Source: Scedosporium boydii
Taxonomy: Eukaryota; Ascomycota; Sordariomycetes; Microascales; Microascaceae
Assembly: GCA_002221725.1 (NCBI GenBank)
Contig: NJFT01000063.1
Coordinates: 124,001-188,000, forward strand
Reading direction: 5' to 3'
DNA length: 64,000 nt
Under the pieces are notes generated by a model, which worked only from the letters and a program-made list of their open reading frames with translations, searched no databases and was not told the origin of the DNA. Positions 55,255 through 64,000 of this stretch are shown here, in pieces. Both the position numbers and the translations under genes were made by a program. Position 1 is the stretch's first letter. Each line of letters starts with the position of its first letter.

Positions 55255-57298
55255 TTTTCTCTCTTTTGTGGAGCAGACCAATAATTCTATTCTCCAAAGC
55301 GCTATGTCCTTCTGGGGAAGTGGACCCTGCGATGCGGGGTACTGGGGAAATCCATTGAGTCGGGTCGACAACACTCAATGCCGATATCCCGGTTGTTGGG
55401 ATTGTGATGGAGTGCATCTGCAACCCCAGAGATCTACGTCTCTTTTCGTTATGGTGCAGGATGGAAGGCATTGACAGCTCTTCGCCAATGGGATGGGCAG
55501 TTATCCAAAGCGGCAAGCTTGTGTGTGCTAGCGTCAAGATGTGCCGGGATTCCAACGTCTATAGGTGCGGGTAAAGTGGTCTTCTGTTCATATGAACCTC
55601 GCATTGCTTCGCTATGCTTTGCGGGATTGCGAAGAATCCCCATGGGGAAGGGTGCACTAGTGTGAGGCTGAAGTTTAAGCTACATCAAAAAGAGCATGTC
55701 GGGTCCGATGAGTGATCATAATGTGCAGATTCCCATAATCGTAGTAAAGACTCTTTCGGGAAGTCTACCGTATCCGTGTGTAGATCTAACGCTCTTGCGC
55801 TACTGGGGCCACAACATCGGGTTCGAGTGGCCCCGGAGGCTGCTTTCACTAGATTCTAGACCCTCTGCACTCGGGGCCAAAGTGACCTATAGTTGCACTT
55901 GAGGGCATATGGTCAAGGGTGGTCAAGCCTACGGAGATCGTCTGTCTGGACATCACATATATCTGTTGCGCAGGGAATTTTAGGCACATCGATTCGACCC
56001 TGTGCCTGCTGTTTTATCCGTATCAAGGATATGCCACCAGAGAGCGGATGAAAGCTGGGGGATAGGATCACTGCCTTCAAGTGCGTGGGAGACTTCATTA
56101 TCTGCAATTCGTTTCGTCCCGGCTGAAGATCTAGCGAGGCGGTGTGTAGAGAATATGGAATTCCTTCATGCGGAGCCTACTTCAGACACCCAAGAGAAGA
56201 CGAGACAACTTATAAACGACTATGCCGGATCTGAGGAGAATGGCATTTAAGGGCAAGAGCGGCAAAGGTGGACACTGGGGCGCAAAGAGGTTAATGGATG
56301 AAGCTGATGTTTGAAGGCGGAGTAGAAGGAGAGCAAGTCCTTGGTTCCCCGAACCCTCTCCAAGAAGCAGTCTAGTTGTCGATAGACCAAGACTAGCCGC
56401 TAATCGGACCTTGACCCTTATTCTACTTAAACGGGACCAGAAAGTATTGAGCCCATACCTCACAAGGTATCTTTTGCGTCTTGATTTTCAGCCAAGAGTG
56501 TGACATCTGTGTATCGTTGGGGAAAGAATCTACAATTAGAGAACCCGGCCAACCGTATCTAAAGAGTTGAAATTACGAGTTAAACGAGATTTCGGGTGAA
56601 AATTCAATCTAGGTGCTCGTGTACCCGTATCTCGTCGAGAGCCAAAACAAGTGTTCACAACACCCGCGAAGAAGAAGGGCTTCGTAGTGGCAAAGTAATT
56701 GCTCAATAGTAGAGCTAGATCCATCGTAGCCATAACGGATAATGCGGTTCTGTGGTCTCCGGTTGGCTCCGGATCATGGAATCAGATCATCCGATGATCG
56801 ATCCCAAACTCTAGCCACCGTCCTGATAGTTTAGACCACCGGGTTTCCACTTCCTTTAGGAACCTACTTCCAGCCTCAATCTTTAGCAGATGGAACGTCT
56901 TAGGTTCATGAAATACCAAACCACCACAATCGCTCGCGGAAGCATATATCAGTGCGCTCTACGCTGGATTTGGAGGACGAGCCTTGTTGAGGTCTCCAAC
57001 AACAGTTACCTTCCGCCTCTGAGTCTGAGCAGTCGCCAGTTTTTTTTCTTTACTCCAAACGCAGTTTGTTCGGACCAAAAAAAAAAAGCATCACCAATTT
57101 GAGAAAGTAGACAAGGCCATGAGAATTATCAGAATTTGTGCTACTGCTGGAATACAACTGACCAAAGATATATTTGAGAGCATCGATAGGGCAAGCTCCA
57201 GCTGCCCACTTTCATCAGCCTCCCACGCTCCTGATCATGCTAACCGAACCAGTCTCTGTCATCCTACTACTTCAGTACGACGAGACATCCGCTCAAGC
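55255..57298. other. Intergenic, no supported gene
   Basis: About 2 kb with only short frames and no domain or splice pattern. An A-run lies near 57080. It separates the catabolic set from the dioxygenase gene at 57299. Confidence 0.55.
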
Positions 57299-58126
57299 TT
57301 ATGCTTCTGGCCCAAAGAAAGTCCTGGGCCAAATATTCATTGCCGTTTTGGTCCCTTCTCCCACGGGGAGACCAGCATGTAACGTCCGGGCATCACCGCT
57401 CCCATCGGCTAGCATGTTCGGCCAGAACAATGCGTTACCAGCAATGGGCCGGAATGCAAGACCGCCGTCTTCGTGCTCCCTCCAGATACGGTTTCGTTCG
57501 CTGCTGCGATCTTGAGGCGCAATCGGCCTTGCTTTTGGGAAGTATGTCTCGCCTTCCGTGCAGTTGGCTTCGAGGACAACGAAAAAGGTGGCAACTCGAT
57601 TGTACATCCTCTTCCGGGCCCCATCGCCGTTCTTCAGCCGCGGCTGTTGGAACCAGTCATGATGCAGGTCAAACTTCTGGCTAGCGGTGTAGTGGACCAT
57701 TTGCGCAACACCCATTTCGTCTCGTCCGGGAGCCATCAAAGTCCCCATAAAGTTCTCCGCCCTCTTGAGGACACACTGGACAGCCGTGTCGCCATCTGGA
57801 AGAGGCGCACTCCATGAGGTGCGGCTCTGAGATTTGGTGTCTGAACCATATCCTGTAATAGGCGACGGGACAAGCAGATCCTTTCCCGCTTCCATGATAA
57901 GGTTTGCTTCCTTCGGAGTGACGAAGTCGTGAATGTAGATCAGCAACGGATCAAAAGAGATCAGCTCTGTCGTATAGTTATGTGGTGAACATTGCCACGT
58001 CTCGGGAATTTTTAATGGGAAGAAAGTGCCCTCGAGGCGAGGATATACCAACTCAAAGACATTTGGGATGATGTATGCTAGGCTAGCGCCCAAAGTCACT
58101 GATAATACTTGACTAAGACTCGCCAT
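57299..58126 (-). CDS. Prolyl-4-hydroxylase-like Fe(II)/2-oxoglutarate dioxygenase
   Basis: A single-exon gene of 275 residues. The N-terminus (LSQVLSVTLGASLAYIIPNV) is a membrane anchor or signal. The P4Hc catalytic domain follows: ISFDPLLIYIHDFVTPKEAN, then SRTSWSAPLPDGD, the iron-binding HxD at His155 and Asp157 (KFDLHHDWF), YNRVATFFVVLEA, GETYFPKA, and the distal His250 (ARTLHAGLPV) with the 2-oxoglutarate-binding Lys260 (EGTKTAMNIW). All key residues are present. Family members hydroxylate prolines or, in fungi, tailor peptides and other metabolites in the secretory path. The substrate cannot be told. Its promoter lacks the 45.6-55 kb cluster element. Confidence 0.92.
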   Translation of the reverse strand: MASLSQVLSVTLGASLAYIIPNVFELVYPRLEGTFFPLKIPETWQCSPHNYTTELISFDPLLIYIHDFVTPKEANLIMEAGKDLLVPSPITGYGSDTKSQSRTSWSAPLPDGDTAVQCVLKRAENFMGTLMAPGRDEMGVAQMVHYTASQKFDLHHDWFQQPRLKNGDGARKRMYNRVATFFVVLEANCTEGETYFPKARPIAPQDRSSERNRIWREHEDGGLAFRPIAGNALFWPNMLADGSGDARTLHAGLPVGEGTKTAMNIWPRTFFGPEA

Positions 58127-59838
58127 TGCGGGTGAAAAGAATTGTAGGTATTGCTTTCTCGTGGACTAAACTCCCGACCAGCTAGTGAGCCTTTCTGTTT
58201 GTGCCGGGCACAGAAGAAATGAAAAGCCAGCGTGGTCGATAAACGGCATTATCGCAGGTTGTTCCGGATAAATAGCGATGTGGAGCCCTTATCATCGGGT
58301 CATGGCGGGAGATTCCGGTCCCGGAAAACCGGCCGCTGGGCTGTAGAGGTTGGATCGAGCAGTTGTAGTTGAACTTCTTGTTCTTGCATGAACTGCGTGT
58401 GGAGTAATAATGCTTCCCGCAGATTCCAGAGAAGAAGATTTCGAAGCCGACTGGGGATCCGGCACCAGCATGGCCTCGCCCGCTTAATGAATGGAGCGGA
58501 AGTCAGAGACAGATAATAATAACTGTGTCCTACATGTAAGAATTTTCCTCTTGAGTTCGTGTATCATTCTTTTTTGGGTATAGCTCTGCCAGTCCATTAC
58601 TCGCGTCGTCTGAATCTAGGGAGCCTCAAGATTCACATATTTCAATCGCCGTGCTGCAATGAACATGAAGCTAAATTGATTCATCTTCTTATCACTTTAC
58701 TGGAGCTGGGTAATCGATAATCTTAATTAGGATCCCTTTTGACGAGATTATGAGTATCGCGGGTTTGGCGAACTGATATCTCAACATCTGCTGCTTCATC
58801 GTTGACCACGTCAATTGAATGCTCTCAAATTCTGATGTATCTAGATCGATATTATGAACTCCAACCGCTCTCCCTCGTTCAAGTTACCTTTACCGATTTC
58901 GCTGACGGTATACTGATGTCAAGGACCCAGATGGATTCCAACCGTGAGGCTCGCATCTATAAGGCCCGATAATGGAAACTATGTCGAGAGAATGATGGAA
59001 TCCTTAATCTTCGTTTGCCTCGGTCCATCACAAGTATCACCACAAGTATGCCAGGAATTACTTTGGTATATGAACGGCTACGCAGGATCCAAGATGTCCA
59101 TAGCAAAAAATCATTTCCAAAAGTGTTTTCCAACCTGGAGACAGGTGTCCTGGGGCTCTTCACAGCGATTTCGATATCTCCTCATGATCTCATCTTCGAG
59201 TCGTATCGTTGAACCCCACACTCGAACCACACAGGCTCCAGAGCCCACTCCTTCATAGTCCTAACTGGTAGACCGGAGACTCGGATATTAGCCCGTTCTG
59301 CATGAAGAAAATAGCGCCACCCACCAAACCCAAAGTTAAGGCGAGCTCAATATTAACCCATTTTCGGTTAGAGGGGATTGATAGACTAGTCTAAGCACGT
59401 CGATAGGAAAGGAGACAGCTGTCTGCAAAAGCATGAAAGACGTCTTTAAGCTGCTTACTAAATCTTCAGAGCTTAGCCAAAAGAGGCATAGTGCAAACAT
59501 GCCCATGGAGCTCATCCTCGTTCTTCATCGGCCAGACACGCCCCCTTGTCCAAGAACATCCTTGGGATTGGCTGCAGTCTAGCCCCCACCCCCAACACGA
59601 TATTTGATGTGGAACGGATGACCGAAGCTGGCACGTTGCTTCGGACACGACAATGGACTAGTGAGTGTAGTGCCATGTATCACCCCCGCTTTCCACACGG
59701 TTTTCTTCTCTAGGAGGGTAGGGTCCTTCCCGTCATAAATAGTGTGGCTGCTCTGAATGCTATCCGCGCTCGTGGCTCCACCCCCTCTCCTTTTCCTTCT
59801 TGCACCATTTTAATACCAGCAAAAGCTCACCTGGTAAA
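58127..59838. other. Intergenic, no supported gene
   Basis: About 1.7 kb holding the divergent promoters of the P4H-like and methyltransferase genes. Near 58309-58334 there is a CCGG-rich stretch with TTCCGG and CCGGAA. Frames near 58950-59260 show no domain. Confidence 0.5.
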
Positions 59839-61544
59839 ATGTCCGAACCGCAGCAGACCACGAAAGTACCCGAAACGACGGCCCAGGAGGCTGTGCCTAG
59901 TCCCCCGACTGCCGGTGCTTCCGCGGAGGCTGCTCCCGCCGCATCAGCGATTCCGAATACGCTCCCCGGACAGTACTGGGTCGAGGTTCGCTTCCCTAGC
60001 GATCAGGATGATGTCAACGACGTGAGCAACGGGGCTAATTAATCCGAAATATAGCAACAAAACCTAGCCAGAGACGACGATGACGCCGATTCAGCGTGTG
60101 GAGACGATGGCGCGAGCAGCACCGCTTCTCTTTCCTCCTCGATCCTCAAGTACAGGACAATCCACGGCCGAACATATCACAGTGAACAGGGCAATGCAGA
60201 GTACTGGTGGGGCAGCCCTAGATCCTCGATTACCATTGTCTACTTGGGCTAATGACAGGTGTACACACACGCTAGGGGTGCAAACGATGAGAGGGCGAAC
60301 GAAGGTCTAGATATCATGTAGGTACGATCCAGTGGTCGCGTATCCGAATCGAAACTGACGGCGACGGGTGGCAGCCATCACGTTCTTTTACTTTCGCTTG
60401 AAGGACAACTTTACAAAGCGCCATTGAAGAAGGACATCCAAGTGCGCTCTTCTCTTCCTCCCCATCAATTCCCTTAAAACTCTCCAGCTAACAAAATGGC
60501 GCAGAAAGTGGTAGATATCGGAACTGGTACTGGTATGTCTGACGACTTTAGCCCCTGGCGACGCGGTCGTATAGGACAGATACTTACGGGTGCCACCCTT
60601 GAATAGGTCTTTGGGCAATGTACGAGTCTACGGATATTTTCTAGGCAATTAAAACGCAGCGCGCTTACTGAGATAACAGCGATTTCGCGGACGAATTCCC
60701 TAACACCGAGGTTATCGGCACCGACCTTTCACCTATCCAGCCGAGCTGGGTTCCCCCCAACCTCCAGTTGTGAGTCTCCATCCTCCACTCCACTCCTGGA
60801 TGATGATGAAGACCAAATTCGACATTACTAACAAGTCCCCTCAACGCAGCCAAATCGACGACTGCACGCAAGATTGGACATTCGGCGAGAACACACTCGA
60901 TTACGTGCACATCCGCTGGATCTTCGGAAGCATCAAGGATTGGACGGCTCTCTTCCAGCAAGCCTACAAATGCCTCAAACCCGGCGGTTTCATCGAGACG
61001 CACGAGCCCTCGACATCCTTCCGAAGCGACGACGGCACCGTACACGAGAAGACCGCCATGAGCCAGTTTGGAAAGTTCTTCGAGGAGGGCGGGAAGAAGA
61101 TGGGCCGCTCGATGACGGTGCTTGAGGATTGTATCCAGCGAAAGGCCCTTGAGGAGGCCGGCTTCGTTGAGATTAAGGAAGTCCATCTGAAGGTGAGTTT
61201 GTTTACCGCGTCGCGCACTTGCCTTCATTTAAGTTTCTTTTCCGTCTTTCTGTCCCTTGCCTTTGTCATTCCCCGCGTTAGTTAACCCATGTTATTAGAC
61301 CCCGATTGGTAGCTGGCCGAAGGATCCCAAGTTGAAGGAGATCGGCACATTCCAGCAAATGGCCGTCGAGCAGGATACCGAGGGCACCATGCTCTACCTG
61401 GCTACCATGCTTGGCTGGAGTCGCGAGGAGGTCATTGCTTACATTGCCACCCTCCGACGCGAGTTCCGCAACAAGAACATCCACGGCTACTACGAGCAAA
61501 AGATTCTTTGGGCCCAGAAACCCGAGTCCGCAACCGAGGAGTAG
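59839..61544 (+). CDS. LaeA-like SAM-dependent methyltransferase
   Basis: Nine exons (59839-60021, 60055-60206, 60276-60317, 60375-60441, 60505-60532, 60607-60619, 60680-60769, 60850-61192, 61299-61544) sum exactly in frame to 387 residues. After an Ala/Pro-rich N-terminus come [20 protein letters not shown] and [20 protein letters not shown], then the SAM motif [52 protein letters not shown] and [17 protein letters not shown]. This is the Methyltransf_23 family that includes LaeA, a global regulator of secondary metabolism; most paralogues act on small molecules or are of unknown role. The SAM motif is split over three exons, one only 13 bases long. The first intron (33 bp) is unusually short and the least certain. 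Confidence 0.9.
60607..60619 (+). other. 13-base micro-exon inside the SAM-binding motif
   Basis: GTCTTTGGGCAAT is flanked by AG before and GT after. It supplies part of TGLWAID; without it the conserved motif and the frame are both lost. The preceding exon has 28 bases. Confidence 0.8.
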
Positions 61545-61995
61545 ATATAAATACGCCGCCTGTGCATGGATTCCAACAATATGAGACCCCCATTCTCAAG
61601 TCAGCCCCTGGCTTGCCTTCCAATTTGAGTCGATCTGCTTCTGCTGCGAGCGCTAGCTTGCCACGTCTCGGCATGTGTTGGTCCGCGGCGTTTAACATAA
61701 AAGGGATATTTAGTTGTCGTTGTTTGACATTAAGGGATAAAGCCTGTAATCATTTTAGCGACCAGAACATGAAATCGATTGATAGCATTAACACATATTA
61801 ACGAATGGCTTTGTCTCAAGTTAGAGGCTTCTTTTTCATCAAACCGATTTCATATTCAAGCACCAGTGATAAAGATATGACACGGTATGATTCCTGAATA
61901 TGAGGTGGCCCAGTGTTGTCAGAGACCTTTTTCAGGTGTCCTAAATGATCAAATCATCGCCCCCTCATCATCCGCCCTAACATTAGGACGTGTCA
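61545..61995. other. Convergent intergenic region
   Basis: 451 bp between the 3' ends of the methyltransferase and flavin oxidoreductase genes; no gene recognised. Confidence 0.55.
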
Positions 61996-63538
61996 TCACA
62001 GTTCTTCCACGACCTTGGGGAGCAAGATGTCGTTGAATGCCCAGAGAATCGTCGTGAACTGCACCGACCAGGCAGCCCCTGTATACCATGTAGACCGGTG
62101 CCCCTGCAGCGCATACTGCTCCTGAATGAAACCATCCTTCAGGTCGTCGAGACTCGCCCTCAAGTGCATTGCCCCGTGGTCCACAAACGCAACGAACTCG
62201 AGGTCGTCTATATCGCCATCGGGGAGGGCACCTCCCTCGATCAAGTTGGCAAGACTGTCACGGACCAGTTGTCGAGCGCCTTCCTCGTCGAAAGATTTGT
62301 CTCCCACAATAAGAACTCGGAATAAGTCAGAATCCGCACCCATGTAATCAAAACGAGCAAGAATCGGTGCCTTCGGGAAGTGGTAGTAGTCGTCAGGTGC
62401 GGCTTCGGGAACAGTATTGACCAGGGACACGTTGATCTGCAACGAAGGGTGAGAAACTATCCCGGCGTAGACCGTTGAGTAGTCGAATTTCTCAAAGACC
62501 CCTAGTTCCTCTTCGTCAAGGTCAAATGTTTCTAAGGCTTCGATGGTAGGTTCAAACGCGACGAGTAGTCTCTTGGCGATAATCAAGAATTCCTCGCCGT
62601 TCGCCGACTTCGCAACAAGCTTGACGCCCGTGTCATCTCTCTCTGCCTTAGCCACGGTGCTAGAGTAAAGCACGTCATCACCCAGATAAGCGCCAATTTT
62701 CCCATACAACTCGGTGTTGTTTCGTGACAGAGGGCCGAAGGTAGGCGCAGCACCGACAAGCGCCCTTGCCATCGGCGCGCCGAAAACTTGCATGACGTGC
62801 AGCGTCGGCGCCTCGGTCCAATCGGGTACTCCAGGGCCAGGCACTTGGAACATTTGGGGCATGGCGGCGTCCAGTTCGTACTTCTTCGAGAATTCGCCAA
62901 ATGGTAGGAGGAGGTCTTCCGGGATAGAATCCGGCTCAGGAAAGTTCCAATAGCCCGGCAGTATCATATCCTCATACGGCTCGGCAGCCTCCAGAAACCG
63001 ATTCAAAGCCGCAACTCGCTCGTCATTAGCCGGGTTTATGAACGTGCTCACATTGGACCCCGTGGAAAAATCAGCATAGGCACTGGTCAGAGCCCCTCGT
63101 GAAGGGACGCCAGTGGTTACGTTGAAGCGCTCAAAGAAGGCTAATGCGTCTCCGTATTCGAGATACGACTGCACTCCATACTCGAACGTTTTCCCAGAGT
63201 CATCCGCGTAGGTTGCCACATGCCCTCCCTAAGTTTTCACACGCTCGTAAGTTTCTATAGCACCTTTGCAAGTTCTGTCCGAGAGCAAGGAAGAATCGTA
63301 AACTCCCTCATCAAAAAGGACCTACCAGGCGATTCTGCTTCTCGACAACAACGATGCTTTTCCCAAAATCCTCCTTCAGCAACACTGCAGCGTGTGCACC
63401 AGACGCACCTCCCCCGACAATGGCGACATCCCGCTCAATTATGTGAGTCGCGGGGAATTTGCATTTGTTGATGGCCGCCAAGGCAACCCCAGCTGCACCG
63501 ATGAGGTTAAGGGTTGTGAAAAGGCGGAGTGCAGGCAT
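61996..63538 (-). CDS. Secreted FAD oxidoreductase, CpaO-like amine oxidase superfamily
   Basis: Two exons (63538-63326 and 63228-61996) sum exactly in frame to 481 residues. The start MPALRLFTTLNLIGAAGVALA is a good signal peptide; the frame stays open further upstream, but that part has no better start. The FAD motif DVAIVGGGASGAHAAVLL is at 38-55, followed by VVVEKQNRLGGHVATY, whose second half is joined by the intron (63325-63229). Later blocks (ALTSAYADF, PTLHVMQVFGAPMARAL, TWYTGAAWSVQFTT) match the fungal group that contains beta-cyclopiazonate dehydrogenase, a ring-closing oxidase of secondary metabolism. The reaction here is unknown. It is convergent with the LaeA-like gene. Confidence 0.9.
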
Positions 63539-64000
63539 AATGGACTCAGAACTCGAGACCATAAAATCAGCTCCAGAGAGTGTGGCTGGGGCTGGTGTGG
63601 AAGAGGTGTAAACCATTTCTCTCCTGCGCGAGAACAATCTTGCATTCTTATTTCGAGCGACAGGTTCCACTTGATGGCGGAATTCGGCGGAACTAGGGCG
63701 GGAGCAACACTGACATCCTTCTAGCAACGTTCATAAATGATCTGATATTGGATTATAGAGGAGTGGGCAGTAGTCGTGTAGGGCTTACCGTGTTTTCTTT
63801 AACCTAAATTGAGTGAATCTGCAGCATCACTAACCAGCCGTCTCTGCAGCAGAGGATCGGGATTGGCTGGGTTTCTTTGGAAAACTGGAAGCGGGCAGTG
63901 CAGGCGGGATGCTTGAAGAGCCTGAATGGTACATGAGATGAGAGATGCTGACAGCATAACAATCGAGTGATATTATGAGGATCGACCATACATGTAAGGT
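63539..64000. other. Upstream region of flavin oxidoreductase gene
   Basis: 462 bp up to the window edge; the frames present have no recognisable domain. Confidence 0.5.

Noticed and set aside
58944..59258. Frame of 104 codons between the P4H-like and methyltransferase genes
   Set aside because: No family resemblance on either strand; several frames overlap with equal length.
60665..61228. 187-codon minus-strand frame across the methyltransferase gene
   Set aside because: It is antisense to the conserved methyltransferase exons and has no domain of its own.

Overview
This window comes from a filamentous ascomycete (Pezizomycotina-type) nuclear genome. Genes are split by short introns with GT..AG borders and CTAAC/CTGAC-like branch sites. 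They lie on both strands at loose spacing, and the gene families are typical of mould genomes: HET and NACHT-ankyrin proteins, Zn2Cys6 regulators, several kinds of MFS transporter, a LaeA-like methyltransferase, a Ytp1-type membrane protein and a GH18 chitinase relic. Nothing in the sequence fixes the genus. Exon models below were built by hand from splice signals and reading frame. Where I say the exons sum in frame, I checked the arithmetic.

Layout. 0-8 kb: self/non-self type genes, namely a HET protein cut by the left edge and a NACHT-ankyrin gene whose frame carries a TAG between its two halves. 8-19 kb: an Ayg1-like secreted alpha/beta hydrolase, a Ytp1-like membrane protein, a Zn2Cys6 activator and a 14-helix-type MFS efflux pump; the hydrolase and activator promoters share a duplicated segment. 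19-31 kb: decayed DNA (GH18 relic, membrane-protein pseudogene) mixed with an intact sugar transporter, a papain-fold-like protein and a GNAT acetyltransferase. 31-37 kb: a second HET protein, an unknown protein, ribokinase and an AflR-like regulator. 37-44 kb: a monocarboxylate-type MFS transporter, a Zn2Cys6 regulator and a large combined C2H2 plus Zn2Cys6 regulator. 45.6-55 kb: a five-gene set (extradiol dioxygenase, FAH-family hydrolase, flavin aromatic hydroxylase, double EthD protein, anion-type MFS permease). 57-63.5 kb: a prolyl-4-hydroxylase-like dioxygenase, a LaeA-like methyltransferase and a secreted flavin oxidoreductase.

The most interesting part is the 45.6-55 kb set. Its enzymes read as hydroxylation, extradiol (meta) ring cleavage and C-C hydrolysis of an aromatic acid or phenol, with a matching importer. 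All four promoter regions carry an AACCAC(C/T)TTTTCC-like element 185-240 bp upstream of the start codon, three of them closely matching and one weaker. In the divergent promoter this element is built into a large inverted repeat. This looks like a co-regulated, apparently undescribed aromatic catabolic gene cluster. The substrate and the regulator are not known from sequence.
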